Assembly: GCF_004114795.1 (NCBI RefSeq)
Contig: NZ_CP035311.1
Location: 3,038,001 to 3,102,000, forward strand
Length of the DNA: 64,000 nt
Origin: Janthinobacterium sp. 17J80-10
GTDB lineage: Bacteria; Pseudomonadota; Gammaproteobacteria; Burkholderiales; Burkholderiaceae_D
Reading direction: 5' to 3'
Part shown: positions 52,509-62,232 of the stretch, one piece after another
Position numbering within the stretch: the first letter of the stretch is position 1
Layout of the letters: each line of letters opens with the position of its first letter
Position numbers and translations under genes: made by a program
Notes under the pieces: generated by a model
The model's input: the letters and a program-made list of their open reading frames with translations, nothing else
Databases searched by the model: none
What the model was told of the DNA's origin: nothing

Positions 52509-55433
52509 ATGGAACTTCACCCTCGCATGCAGAGCACTGGCCTGGATCTTCACACGATGGATCCGGCGACCAGTCAAGCGCCAGCACAATCGCTGGATCC
52601 CCGCCCTGCAGGTCTGCCTGCCGGTGCCGATCCCTGGCACGCTGCCTGCGTGGGCATGCCGGATGGCTTTTTGCTGGGGGAAGTGAGCAAAGCCGCCAAC
52701 CCGGGCAGCGAAGTGCGATTGCTCGACATGAACGAGACGTTCCGACGCCAGTTCGGCCTCGAGCCGCAAGGCCCCGCCACCGGCAAGCCGGCGAGGATGG
52801 GACAAGTGCCGGCGTGGCTGCGCCATTGCGCGCAAGTTGCCTGGACACAGGAATCCATGGTGATCGACCATCACGATCCGGCCAGTGGCCGCCAGTACGA
52901 GTTACGCGCCTACAGTCCGGCAGCAGGGCAGTTTGCGATTCTCGCACGCGACATCACGGCGCAACGGCAGGATAAATCAGACCTACTCGAGCGCGAAAGA
53001 CACTGGCTGAATATCCTCTCCGGCTTGCCGGGCATGGTCTGGGTGGCGCGACCGGATGGCACCATCGAATTCATCAGTCGCCAATGGCTCGCCTATACCG
53101 GCCAGGATCCGACGGGCCAGCAGGGCGTCAACTGGAGCGTGGTGCATCCGGATGATCTCGAAGGTGCCAAGGCGGCATGGCGCAACACGGTACAGACCGG
53201 CCAGCCCTGGAACGTCGAATGCCGCTTTCGCCGGCACGACGGCCAGTATCGCTGGTTTTCCTGGCGCGGTACGCCGCTGCGCGACGATGGCGGCAACATA
53301 TCGCACTGGTTCGGCGTGTGCTCGGATATCGACGAACTCAAGCGCGCCCAGGAAAAGCTGAAGGAAAGCGAACGCCGCTATACCACGCTGTTCAACAACC
53401 ATACCGTGGCGATCGCGCACTATACGATACAGACAGACGCCAACGGGCAACCGGTCGATTATCTCGTCAACCGGGTCAATCCTGCATACGAGCGTATTGC
53501 CGGGATGAGTCATGCTGCTGTCGAAGGCAAAAAAATCACGGAAATCTTTCCTGACATCCGGAATAGCGCCTTCGATTTCATCGGTCACTTCGGCCGGATC
53601 GCACTGGGAAGCGGCGAAGGCAGTTTCGAAACAGTGTCGCCGCACCCTGGCGGACGCTGGGTCTCCATCTATGCTTACAGCCCGGCGCCCGGCGAATGTA
53701 CAGCAATGTTCTTTGACATTACCGAACGCAAGCAGATGGAACAGGTGCGCCGGGAAACCGAACGTCGGCTGCAACTGGCGGTCGCGATCGCCCACCTCGG
53801 CTTCTGGGAATGGGAAGTCGTCAGCGATAAATGCTATTTTTCGCCCACCTGGAAAAAGCAGCTGGGCTATCAGGACCACGAAATCGCCAACCTGACTGAA
53901 GAATGGCAGCAACGCCTTCACCCGGAAGACCGCAAGCGGGTGCAGGCCGAAGTGGCGGCCTACCTGGCGCACCCCTCGGCGGATTACCGGCTGGAATACC
54001 GGCTGCGCCACCGCGACGGCAGCTATCGCTGGATGATTGCCAACGCCGTGCCGCTATCGCGTCACAGCAGGGAAGGCATCAAGCTCATCGGCACCCAGCT
54101 CGATATCACTGAAAACAAGCTGGCCGAACAGCGCGTGCGCGAAGCCGCGCAGCACGACCCCTTGACGGGCTTGCCCAACCGCGCCCTGATTTTCGAATAC
54201 GCCGGCCACCTGGTCGCGGCCGCACAGCGCAGCCGCAAGCAGGGCGCGGTGCTGTTCATCGACCTCGACCGCTTCAAGCCCATCAATGACCTGTATGGCC
54301 ACGAGATCGGCGACAAGCTGCTGCAGGAAGCGTCGCAGCGGCTGCTCAATTGCGTGCGCGCAGAAGACCTGGTGGGTCGCCTCGGCGGCGATGAATTCGT
54401 GGTGGTGCTGCCACACGCCGACGAGGAACATCCCGCTGCCACCGTTGCCCAGCATGTGCTGGAGGCACTCTCTGCGCCCTTCGAGATTGACGCCCTTGAC
54501 CTGTCGGTCTCCGCCTCGGTGGGCATCAGCTACTTTCCCCAGCACGGCACCGATGTCGATACCCTGATCCATGCGGCCGACATGGCGATGTACCAGGCCA
54601 AGCAGGGTTGCCATGGCAGCGCCCAGGTGTATTCCAAGGCCATGAATGCGCGCTTCGATGCCGCCACGTCCATCGAAGCGCGGCTCAAGCGTGCGCTGGC
54701 GCGCGGCGGCCTGGTGCTGCATTACCAGCCCGTGATCGACATGCAGACCCGGCGCCTGACCGGCGTCGAAGCGCTGCTGCGCCTCTCCGGAGATCACGGC
54801 GAAATCATCGGCCCGGACCAGTTCGTGCCGGTTGCCGAATCTGCCGGCCTGATCGGCATCGTGGGGGAATGGGTCGCCACCGAAGCTTGCCGGCAGCATG
54901 AAGCCTGGTGCAATCAGGGCTTGCCGCCGGTGACGATCGCCATCAATGTCTCGGCCCTGCAGTTCCGGCAGCGCGGCTTTGCCAGGAAACTGACCGACAT
55001 TATCCTGGACTCGTCGGTCGATCCGGCAAACATCGAACTCGAAGTGACCGAGAGTACCGTGATGGACAGCATGGAAGATGCAGTGACAATATTGAACAAC
55101 ATCCGCGCCGCCGGCATCCGCATCGCGCTGGACGATTTCGGCACGGGCTACTCCAGCCTGAGTCACCTGAGCCATCTGCCGCTCGACAAGCTCAAGGTGG
55201 ACCAGTCATTCGTTCGACGCCTGGATCACGACCGCGCCAGCCGTGCCATCACCGGCGCCATCATTACCCTGGGGCGCACGCTCAATCTGGAAGTCGTCGG
55301 CGAAGGGATCGAATCGGAAGAAGCGCTGGATTACCTGCAGCAGAACGGCTGCAACCAGGCGCAGGGATTCTTCATCAGCCGGCCCCTGCCGGCGGCCGCC
55401 TTCGCCGAATGGTATCGAGCCCATCTTCACTAG
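52509..55433 (+). CDS. PAS-GGDEF-EAL cyclic di-GMP protein
   Basis: A sensor of about 974 residues with PAS-like domains at about 30-155, 160-285, 290-410 and 415-540, then a GGDEF domain and an EAL domain. GGDEF is intact at 626-630 with the product-inhibition site RAED five residues before, so it could make c-di-GMP. The EAL part begins GVEALLRL (Glu754) and has DDFGTGYSSL and EVVGEGIESEE, so it could also degrade it. The start is unclear: no good ribosome site stands before 52509, and ATG codons at 52527 and 52557 are alternatives. Confidence 0.9.
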   Translation: MELHPRMQSTGLDLHTMDPATSQAPAQSLDPRPAGLPAGADPWHAACVGMPDGFLLGEVSKAANPGSEVRLLDMNETFRRQFGLEPQGPATGKPARMGQVPAWLRHCAQVAWTQESMVIDHHDPASGRQYELRAYSPAAGQFAILARDITAQRQDKSDLLERERHWLNILSGLPGMVWVARPDGTIEFISRQWLAYTGQDPTGQQGVNWSVVHPDDLEGAKAAWRNTVQTGQPWNVECRFRRHDGQYRWFSWRGTPLRDDGGNISHWFGVCSDIDELKRAQEKLKESERRYTTLFNNHTVAIAHYTIQTDANGQPVDYLVNRVNPAYERIAGMSHAAVEGKKITEIFPDIRNSAFDFIGHFGRIALGSGEGSFETVSPHPGGRWVSIYAYSPAPGECTAMFFDITERKQMEQVRRETERRLQLAVAIAHLGFWEWEVVSDKCYFSPTWKKQLGYQDHEIANLTEEWQQRLHPEDRKRVQAEVAAYLAHPSADYRLEYRLRHRDGSYRWMIANAVPLSRHSREGIKLIGTQLDITENKLAEQRVREAAQHDPLTGLPNRALIFEYAGHLVAAAQRSRKQGAVLFIDLDRFKPINDLYGHEIGDKLLQEASQRLLNCVRAEDLVGRLGGDEFVVVLPHADEEHPAATVAQHVLEALSAPFEIDALDLSVSASVGISYFPQHGTDVDTLIHAADMAMYQAKQGCHGSAQVYSKAMNARFDAATSIEARLKRALARGGLVLHYQPVIDMQTRRLTGVEALLRLSGDHGEIIGPDQFVPVAESAGLIGIVGEWVATEACRQHEAWCNQGLPPVTIAINVSALQFRQRGFARKLTDIILDSSVDPANIELEVTESTVMDSMEDAVTILNNIRAAGIRIALDDFGTGYSSLSHLSHLPLDKLKVDQSFVRRLDHDRASRAITGAIITLGRTLNLEVVGEGIESEEALDYLQQNGCNQAQGFFISRPLPAAAFAEWYRAHLH

Positions 55434-55478
55434 GAGGCAACGCGGATTGTGACTGGCTGCATCCGGTCCGGCGCTCGC

Positions 55479-55682
55479 TCAGGAAGAATACCCCTGGCCG
55501 CCCCGCTCCCGTTCAACGGCAGCCAGATGCGCCTGCAGGGCCACCACCGCTGCGACCTTATTGGAAACCGTTGGACTGTCGTAAAACTTCGCCAAGGCAT
55601 CCTGGATCGCGTCTGCGCTGCGAATAGCGTCCTGCGTCTGCATCGGCAGGCGCTTGCCGGCCTGTTCTGGCTGCGTGTACAT
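55479..55682 (-). CDS. Hypothetical small protein
   Basis: A 67-residue acidic/polar helical protein (ADAIQDALAKFYDSPTVSNKVAAVVALQAHLAAVERE). GGAGA stands before the ATG at 55682, the same leader type as the zinc-ribbon gene at 50347. A one-mismatch FNR box lies 87 bp upstream (55769-55782). Family unknown. Confidence 0.5.
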   Translation of the reverse strand: MYTQPEQAGKRLPMQTQDAIRSADAIQDALAKFYDSPTVSNKVAAVVALQAHLAAVERERGGQGYSS

Positions 55683-55768
55683 GGTGTCTCCGGATTATTT
55701 GAGGGATGAATGCGGCAACCTGTAGCTGTCGCATTGCAACAGTGTCAAAAATCCCGGAACCTCAGGTC

Positions 55769-55782
55769 TTGATTTTTCTCAA
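55769..55782. promoter_or_regulatory. Near-consensus FNR box
   Basis: TTGAT-TTTT-CTCAA, one base off consensus. It is between the small gene at 55479-55682 and the methyltransferase gene at 55864, and could serve either. Confidence 0.45.
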
Positions 55783-55863
55783 ATATTATTCTCATGAGTG
55801 CGCCACCCCACACAGGAACACCCTGCGCATACAATAGCGGCTGTTACACACTGGAAGTACCCC

Positions 55864-56736
55864 ATGAACGCACCAGAAATTCGTCCCGGCCAATCGATTG
55901 AACTGCTGAAAGAACTGCACATCCTGACCCGCGACGGCAAGATGAACCAGGATAGCCGGCGCAAGCTCAAGCAGGTCTATCACCTGTACCACTTTATCGA
56001 ACCCCTGCTGCAAGAAGTGCGCGCGGCGCATGGCGATGTCAGCCTGGTCGACCATGGCGCCGGAAAATCCTACCTCGGATTCATCCTGCATGACCTGTTC
56101 TTCAAGGACCAGCCCGGCGCCTCGCGTATCTTCGGCATCGAAACGCGCCAGGAGCTGGTGGAAAAATCGCGTGCGCTGGCCCAGCGCCTGGGTTTCTCCG
56201 GCATGGAGTTCCTCAACCTTTCGGTCGCCGAATCGATCGCCACCGACAAGCTGCCGGCCACCATCGACATTGTCACGGCGCTGCATGCCTGTAATACGGC
56301 AACGGATGACGCCATCCGCTTTGGCTTGCACAAGAAGGCCCGGTTCATGGTGCTGGTGCCGTGCTGCCAGGCCGAAGTGGCTTCCGTCCTCAACCGCAAC
56401 AAGGGCAAGTCGCTCGGCAAGAATGCGCTGACGGAAATCTGGCGCCATCCCCTGCATACCCGCGAGTTCGGCAGCCAGATCACCAACGTCCTGCGCTGCC
56501 TGCAACTCGAGGCGCACGGCTACCAGGTCAGCGTGACTGAACTGGTGGGCTGGGAGCATTCCATGAAAAATGAACTGATCATCGCCCGCTACCAGAACCT
56601 GCCACGCCGCCGCCCGAGCGAACGCCTGCAGCAGGTGCTCGAAAATCTCGGCCTGGAAGAATTGGGCGAACGCTTCTTTGCGCCCACGCCTGCGGCCCCC
56701 TCGGCCGAACAGGCTGGTGAAAAATCTGCCGGGTAA
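55864..56736 (+). CDS. SAM-dependent methyltransferase (Methyltransf_32-like)
   Basis: A 290-residue class I methyltransferase. LVDHGAGKSYLGFILHDLFF (about 60-80) is the AdoMet-binding motif I, IFGIETRQELVEKSRALA is motif II, DIVTALHACNTATDDAIRFGL is motif IV and ARFMVLVPCCQAEVA motif V. The CCQAE and HACNTATDDA segments match the Methyltransf_32 group. The substrate is not known (protein, tRNA or small molecule). The C-terminal 40 residues are a proline/glutamate-rich tail. Confidence 0.85.
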   Translation: MNAPEIRPGQSIELLKELHILTRDGKMNQDSRRKLKQVYHLYHFIEPLLQEVRAAHGDVSLVDHGAGKSYLGFILHDLFFKDQPGASRIFGIETRQELVEKSRALAQRLGFSGMEFLNLSVAESIATDKLPATIDIVTALHACNTATDDAIRFGLHKKARFMVLVPCCQAEVASVLNRNKGKSLGKNALTEIWRHPLHTREFGSQITNVLRCLQLEAHGYQVSVTELVGWEHSMKNELIIARYQNLPRRRPSERLQQVLENLGLEELGERFFAPTPAAPSAEQAGEKSAG

Positions 56737-56959
56737 GTTGTACCGGCGGTTTTTCACTGCTGACCCATTGCGCGGTGCAGCATGTCGCTCTGGCAGCACA
56801 AAAACAGGCCACAAGATCCTCTTGCGTGAAAATCCTCTGCAGCACCTGTGCTGCGGGGATGTTCATACGCGCCCGGGCAGACTATGATAGCGGGGAACCG
56901 GCGCGCCCGAGACACGCGCCAGAATGGCTGGCAAGACTACGATAACAACTAGGAGCACC

Positions 56960-58978
56960 ATGCAAACGGCAGAGCACGAATTCACACGCGGCAGCGGCAA
57001 ACGCATCAAGATCGTCAGCGCCCAGGACGCGGTCCGACTCATCCATTCCGGCAATACCGTCGCCACCGGCGGCTTCGTCGGCATCGGCGTGCCGGAAGAA
57101 CTGCTGATCGCGCTCGAGGATCTCTACCTGTCGAACCAGGGCGAGAACGGTCAGTCGGCCGGGCCGCGCGACCTGACGCTGGTGTATGCCGCCGGCCAGG
57201 GCGATGGCAAGGAAAAAGGCCTGAACCACCTCGGCCACGACGGCCTGCTCAAGCGCGTCATCGGCGGCCACTGGGGGCTGGTGCCCAAGATCCAGCGCCT
57301 CGCCATCGACAACAAGATCGAGGCCTACAACCTGCCGCAAGGCGTCATCTCGCACCTGTACCGCGACATCGCCGCCAAGCGCCCTGGTCACCTGACCCGC
57401 GTGGGCCTGGGCACCTTCGTCGACCCGCGCAATGGCGGCGGCAAGCTCAACGACAGAACCAGCGAAGAGCTGGTGCGCGTGCTGCAGATCGATGGCGAAG
57501 ACAACCTGCTGTACAAGGCCTTTCCCATCGACGTTGCGCTGATCCGCGCCACCACGGCAGACCCCGACGGCAACCTGACCATGGAGCGCGAAGCGCTGAC
57601 CCTGGAAATGCTGTCGCTGGCAATGGCCGCGCACAATTCCGGCGGCATCGTCATCGCACAGGTCGAGCGCATTGCCGAGCGCGGCACGCTCAATCCGCGC
57701 CAGGTCAAGATTCCCGGCATCCTGGTCGATTGCGTGGTGGTGGCCGAGCCGCGCCACCACTGGCAAACCTATGCCGAGCCCTACAACGCCGCCTACAGCG
57801 GCGAATTGCGCGTGCCCTCCAACACCCTGAAGGCAATGCCACTGTCCGAACGCAAGATCATCGCGCGGCGCGCCGCCTTCGAGCTCTCCGCCAACAGCGT
57901 CGTCAACCTCGGCATCGGCATGCCCGAGGGCGTGGCTTCCATCGCCCACGAAGAGCGCGTGATCGACCTGTTGACGCTCACGACCGAACCCGGCGTGATC
58001 GGCGGCATTCCCGCCTCCGGCGTCAACTTCGGCGCCGGCGTCAATACCCAGGCGATCGTCGACCAGCCCTACCAGTTCGATTTCTATGACGGCGGCGGCC
58101 TCGACATCGCCTTTCTCGGCCTGGCCGAAACCGATGCCGCCGGCAGCGTCAACGTCAGCAAGTTCGGCGCCCGCCTGGCCGGCGCCGGCGGCTTCATCAA
58201 CATCAGCCAGAATGCCAAAAAAGTCGTCTTCGTCGGCACCTTCAGCGCCGGCAAGCCGACCATCACCGTGCGCAACGGCCAGCTGCACATCGAAGGCAAG
58301 GATGGGCCATGCAAGTTCGTGCAAGCGGTCGAGCACATGACCTTCAGCGGGCAACTGGCGCAAAAGCTCGGCAAGAATGTGCTCTACATTACCGAGCGCT
58401 GCGTATTCGAGCTCACTGCACAAGGTCTGGAACTGGTGGAAATCGCCCCGGGCCTCGACCTCCAGCGCGACATCCTTGATCACATGGCGTTCGCCCCGCG
58501 CATCTCCGACGACTTGCGCACCATGGACGCGCGCATTTTTCAGGCAGACTGCATGGGCCTGCGCGACATCCTGCTGGAAGTGCCGCTGGAGCAGCGCGTG
58601 CGCTACGACCGCGTGCGCAAGACCCTGTTCATCAATTTCGAAGGCTACAACGTGCGCGACCTCGATGATGTCGAACACATCCGGCGCCAGGTCGTCCACG
58701 CGCTGCGCGACGTGCACCAGAAAATTGCCACAGTGGTCAACTACGACAATTTCTCCATCGACCTGGCGGCGGTAGATGCCTATGCCGACATGGTGAAATA
58801 CCTGACCGACAAGTTTTATTCGGCCGTCACCCGCTACTCCACCAGCGGCTTCCTGCGCGCCAAGCTCGGGCCGGACCTGGCCAATCGCGAGGTGCCCCCG
58901 CATATCCACGAAAAGGCTGGGGCGGCGAATGCCGCCAGCGCGACCGGGCCTGAAGCGGATCAGGCATCGGCGGCTTGA
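56960..58978 (+). CDS. Acyl-CoA transferase (propionate-CoA/ketoacid-CoA transferase type)
   Basis: A 672-residue class I CoA-transferase with the alpha and beta halves fused: the N-terminal [19 protein letters not shown] and the C-terminal [45 protein letters not shown], where the Glu of TTEPG is the covalent acyl carrier. Family members (Pct, YdiF) are about 520 residues, so this one has about 130 extra at the C-terminus, from the [21 protein letters not shown] part onward. AGGAG precedes the ATG at 56960. It would move CoA between short acids such as acetate, propionate and acetoacetate. Confidence 0.88.
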   Translation: MQTAEHEFTRGSGKRIKIVSAQDAVRLIHSGNTVATGGFVGIGVPEELLIALEDLYLSNQGENGQSAGPRDLTLVYAAGQGDGKEKGLNHLGHDGLLKRVIGGHWGLVPKIQRLAIDNKIEAYNLPQGVISHLYRDIAAKRPGHLTRVGLGTFVDPRNGGGKLNDRTSEELVRVLQIDGEDNLLYKAFPIDVALIRATTADPDGNLTMEREALTLEMLSLAMAAHNSGGIVIAQVERIAERGTLNPRQVKIPGILVDCVVVAEPRHHWQTYAEPYNAAYSGELRVPSNTLKAMPLSERKIIARRAAFELSANSVVNLGIGMPEGVASIAHEERVIDLLTLTTEPGVIGGIPASGVNFGAGVNTQAIVDQPYQFDFYDGGGLDIAFLGLAETDAAGSVNVSKFGARLAGAGGFINISQNAKKVVFVGTFSAGKPTITVRNGQLHIEGKDGPCKFVQAVEHMTFSGQLAQKLGKNVLYITERCVFELTAQGLELVEIAPGLDLQRDILDHMAFAPRISDDLRTMDARIFQADCMGLRDILLEVPLEQRVRYDRVRKTLFINFEGYNVRDLDDVEHIRRQVVHALRDVHQKIATVVNYDNFSIDLAAVDAYADMVKYLTDKFYSAVTRYSTSGFLRAKLGPDLANREVPPHIHEKAGAANAASATGPEADQASAA

Positions 58979-59072
58979 GCGAAAATATTCCTGCTGCGCG
59001 CGTTGTTACCCGCCGGAAAATGGGATAATCCGGCGCGAGACGCCCCTGCCGAAAAATCAAGGAAGATTTCCG

Positions 59073-60272
59073 ATGCCGCTTGCCGATCTGACCTGCCTGG
59101 TCGTGGAAGACAATGAATTCCAGCGCCGCTGGCTGGTGGCCATGCTGGCCAACCTCGGCGCCACCGGGGTCATTGAGGCCGCCGATGGCCTCACTGCCCT
59201 GGCGCTTCTGGAAGACCCGCAGCGCCATATCGACATCTGTTTCATCGACCTGAACATGCCCGGCATGGATGGCATGGAGCTGATCCGCCACATGGGCAAG
59301 AGCGCCAATCCGGTTTCGATCATCCTGGCCAGCGCGCTCGATCCTTCGCTCATTTTCTCGGTCGAATCCATGTCGCAGGCCTATGGCGTCAACCTGCTGG
59401 GCACGATCACCAAGCCAGCCACCCCGGAGGGGCTTGAAGCCCTGTTGCGCCGCTACACTGCCCCGCCTGTCCGGCTTCAGGCGACGACCGACCTGCCGGC
59501 AACGCCGACACTCGAAGATATCCTGCAAGGCTTGCAGGACGACCAGTTCGTGCCTTACTTCCAGCCCAAGGTGGAACTCGCCAGCGGCAAGGTCAAGGGC
59601 GTTGAAGCCTTCGCCCGCTGGGAACATCCGCAACTTGGCGTGATCGCTCCGCACGCCTTTATTCCGCAACTCGAAGCGAGCAGCCGCATCGACCTGCTCA
59701 GCTGGAGCATCATCAGGAAATCGGCGGCGGCCTGTCGCGCCTTGCATGATGCCGGCCATCCGATCGGCGTTTCCATCAACCTTGCCTCGCAACCGCTGGA
59801 CGCACTGGAATTCGCCGACCATTTCGCCAGCTGCATGGCTGCGCATGACGTCGATCCCGCCAGCATCACCATTGAAATCTCTGAATCAGCCTCCAGGACC
59901 GAGCTGCCGGGTTTTCTGGAAAACCTGGCCAGGCTGCGCATGAAAGGCTTCGTGCTGGCAGTAGATGACTATGGCACGGCCAATACCAGCCTGCAGCACC
60001 AGTTGCGCATCCCGTTTTCCGAACTGAAGATCGACCGCTCCTTCGTGGTCGGCGCCGCCCGCAACGAAACGCTGGGCCTGGCACTGGCGTCCAGCCTGGA
60101 ACTGGCGCAAAAACTCAAGCGCGAATCGACAGCGGTAGGCGTGGAAACGCGCCAGGACTGGGACTTGCTGCACAAGCTTGGCTGTACCAATGCGCAAGGC
60201 TACTATATCGCCAAGCCGATGGCCTTCAAGGCGCTTCCCGGCTGGATCGCGGAATGGTCACAGTTTTTTTAA
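59073..60272 (+). CDS. Response regulator with EAL domain
   Basis: A 399-residue protein: a receiver domain (1-130, with LVVEDNEFQR, FIDLNMPGMDGMEL phosphoacceptor Asp and TKPAT lysine) joined to an EAL phosphodiesterase domain (from about 150). The EAL motif is GVEAFARW (EAF), the later motif is DDYGTANTS rather than DDFGTGYS, and AVGVET stands for AEGVET. Catalysis may therefore be weak. Such proteins (RocR/VieA type) lower c-di-GMP in response to a histidine kinase. The kinase is not adjacent. AAGGA precedes the ATG at 59073. Confidence 0.9.
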   Translation: MPLADLTCLVVEDNEFQRRWLVAMLANLGATGVIEAADGLTALALLEDPQRHIDICFIDLNMPGMDGMELIRHMGKSANPVSIILASALDPSLIFSVESMSQAYGVNLLGTITKPATPEGLEALLRRYTAPPVRLQATTDLPATPTLEDILQGLQDDQFVPYFQPKVELASGKVKGVEAFARWEHPQLGVIAPHAFIPQLEASSRIDLLSWSIIRKSAAACRALHDAGHPIGVSINLASQPLDALEFADHFASCMAAHDVDPASITIEISESASRTELPGFLENLARLRMKGFVLAVDDYGTANTSLQHQLRIPFSELKIDRSFVVGAARNETLGLALASSLELAQKLKRESTAVGVETRQDWDLLHKLGCTNAQGYYIAKPMAFKALPGWIAEWSQFF

Positions 60273-60379
60273 CATCACAGTTTCTTCTCACCGGCATTTT
60301 TAACAGCCGGCACCCGGCGTCCTGAGCATTGGCATGAAACCTGCTGCTTTCCTGTAAATATCCAGGAAACGGAGCTGCA

Positions 60380-61294
60380 GTGGCACAAGCCAACAATACC
60401 GATTCTCCTTTGGACTGCCTGATTGTCGGGGGCGGCCCGGCCGGCTTGACAGCCGCAATCTACCTCGGTCGATTTCTCCGTAGCGCACGCGTCATTGACG
60501 CAGGCAAAAGCCGGGCATCACTGATCCCGACATCGCACAATTATCCCGGATTCCCCGAAGGCATAAGCGGCAATGAGCTCTTGACGCGCCTGCGCTTGCA
60601 AGCCTGCCGATATGGCGCAACGATAAATCAAGGTATCGTGGAGAAACTGGAACACGATGCAAAAGACATGTTCATCGCCCACTACGATGGGCAAACTCTG
60701 GCGGCACGTACCCTATTGCTGGCAACCGGCTCTGCCGATATCGAGCCGGCCCTGCCGGATTTTGATAATGCCATTCGCCGGGGATTTTTGCGTCATTGCC
60801 CGATATGCGATGGCTACGAGGTACAGGGACAAAAAGTCGGCATCTTTGGCATGGGCGATAACGGTGTAAAAGAAGCGCTTTTCATTCGCCGCTACACGGA
60901 CGATCTTACATTGATGACTTTAGGTAATGGCGACAAATTAAATGAGCAGCAATGCAAACTTTTATATGAAGCAAACATCAAACTGATCGAGGATCCGATC
61001 TCTGAAGTGCAAGTTTCCGGGAAGCAGATTATTGGGTTAAAGGTGAAGGACGGCCAGGCACTCCTTTTCGATACCTTGTATTCAATGTTGGGCTGCATGG
61101 TGCTTTCCGGCATTGCCACCCAATTGGGTGCCAGATGCGATGAGAGCGGCAACCTGATTGTCAGCCACAACATGGAAACCTCGGTTGCAGGCTTGTTTGC
61201 TGCTGGTGATGTCGTGCATGGACTTAGCCAGATCTGTGTTGCTGCAGCTCATGCAGCTATTGCAGCAACTGCGATCCATCACCGCCTGTCTTAA
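60380..61294 (+). CDS. Thioredoxin-reductase-like FAD/NAD(P) oxidoreductase
   Basis: A 304-residue flavoprotein of the TrxB fold. DCLIVGGGPAGLTAAIYLGRF (about 12-32) binds FAD, CPICDGYE (redox CxxC) follows, VGIFGMGDNGVKEALFI is the NAD(P) site and AGLFAAGDVVHGLSQICVAA the second FAD motif. The GMGDN deviates from the GxGxxA of true TrxB, and DGYEVQG resembles the bacterial FAD-dependent disulfide reductases with no known thioredoxin partner. It starts with GTG behind GGAG. The small acidic-repeat gene follows 19 bp later. Confidence 0.9.
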   Translation: MAQANNTDSPLDCLIVGGGPAGLTAAIYLGRFLRSARVIDAGKSRASLIPTSHNYPGFPEGISGNELLTRLRLQACRYGATINQGIVEKLEHDAKDMFIAHYDGQTLAARTLLLATGSADIEPALPDFDNAIRRGFLRHCPICDGYEVQGQKVGIFGMGDNGVKEALFIRRYTDDLTLMTLGNGDKLNEQQCKLLYEANIKLIEDPISEVQVSGKQIIGLKVKDGQALLFDTLYSMLGCMVLSGIATQLGARCDESGNLIVSHNMETSVAGLFAAGDVVHGLSQICVAAAHAAIAATAIHHRLS

Positions 61295-61313
61295 AACATA
61301 GTGGAGGAAATTT

Positions 61314-61751
61314 ATGACTGCACCCCGTAAAGTCGCACCGCAAGCAAAGCCGGCACAGAAGGAAGTAAATTCTTCGAAATTACCCTCATCGCAAGGTGAT
61401 TCACCTCAGGAAATTATCCCCAAGGATATTTCCTCCAGGGATGCATCCTGGGCAGATTTACACGAAAGGAAAACCACCTCGGACAATCCGGACGAACGTA
61501 CCGAGGCATTGCTGGATGAGGCCGTCGATGAAAGCTTTCCGGCCAGCGATCCCGTTGCGGAATTGCCGAGCACACAGGGCAGTCAGCAATATTGCGCCGG
61601 CAATGACGAGGAAGAAGAGTCACTGGACCACGCCATTGAAATGACGTTTCCCGCCAGCGACCCGATCGCGATCCCAAGCAGCGAAGAGCTGCACCATGAG
61701 AAAGACCTCAGGAAAAGCAAGCCAAACCGGGCGACCGCACCGGCTCGCTGA
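61314..61751 (+). CDS. Hypothetical protein with repeated ESFPASDP-type motif
   Basis: A 145-residue polar protein with two copies of LDxAxxxxFPASDPxA: LDEAVDESFPASDPVA (about 67-82) and LDHAIEMTFPASDPIA (about 103-118). The rest is Glu/Lys/Ser-rich and disordered. The ESFPASDP motif occurs in small proteins of many bacteria. I know no function. GGAGG precedes the ATG, and the gene probably shares a transcript with the oxidoreductase. Confidence 0.75.
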   Translation: MTAPRKVAPQAKPAQKEVNSSKLPSSQGDSPQEIIPKDISSRDASWADLHERKTTSDNPDERTEALLDEAVDESFPASDPVAELPSTQGSQQYCAGNDEEEESLDHAIEMTFPASDPIAIPSSEELHHEKDLRKSKPNRATAPAR

Positions 61752-61761
61752 TGCATGAAGC

Positions 61762-61805
61762 CCTGCTGATTGCCTGAAATTTTGCAATCAGCGGGCCTTT
61801 TTCCT
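61762..61805 (+). terminator. Intrinsic terminator
   Basis: A 12-bp stem (61762-61773 with 61784-61795, one T-G pair) and a T-rich tail end the unit that contains the acidic repeat protein. Confidence 0.8.
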
Positions 61806-61997
61806 TCTTTTCTTCCGTGGCACCCCCACGGCCTCGCCCCATAATTCTGCCATCTGCCGGCTGCCCTGCGCCATCATGAGGGCGGTCTGGCGGCGCGCTT
61901 CGGCCGTCGCGCGGCTGCGCGCCGCACCGGCAACCGCATTCGCCCCGCTCAGCCACATACTGAGAAAGGGATTTTTCTTGGTCCAGGGGTTTTTCAT
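61788..61997 (-). CDS. Small basic protein, phasin-like impression
   Basis: A 69-residue protein with a helical middle (MWLSGANAVAGAARSRATAEARRQTALMMAQGSRQMAELWGEAV) and a strongly basic tail (RKKRRKKAR). GGAGG precedes the ATG. The alanine-rich amphipathic helix is reminiscent of phasin-like surface proteins, but this is only an impression. Confidence 0.6.
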   Translation of the reverse strand: MKNPWTKKNPFLSMWLSGANAVAGAARSRATAEARRQTALMMAQGSRQMAELWGEAVGVPRKKRRKKAR

Positions 61998-62232
61998 TGA
62001 TCCTCCACTTTCCTGAAATTCACCCAAGCAAGGGCACCGGATCGATGATCCTGACCCACTTTGCAAATTAGACCCCTTCCTGCCAGAACATTCCCGGACT
62101 TGAAAAGAAAGCGACATCCGCGCACGGTTTGCGTTATCCGTTAGCCGCCAGGCAAATGTTTATGCTAGCCTTGCCGCTGGCCAGATGTAATTGCTGTTTT
62201 TCAAGTTATGCGGCCGTCATTTCGACCCGACC

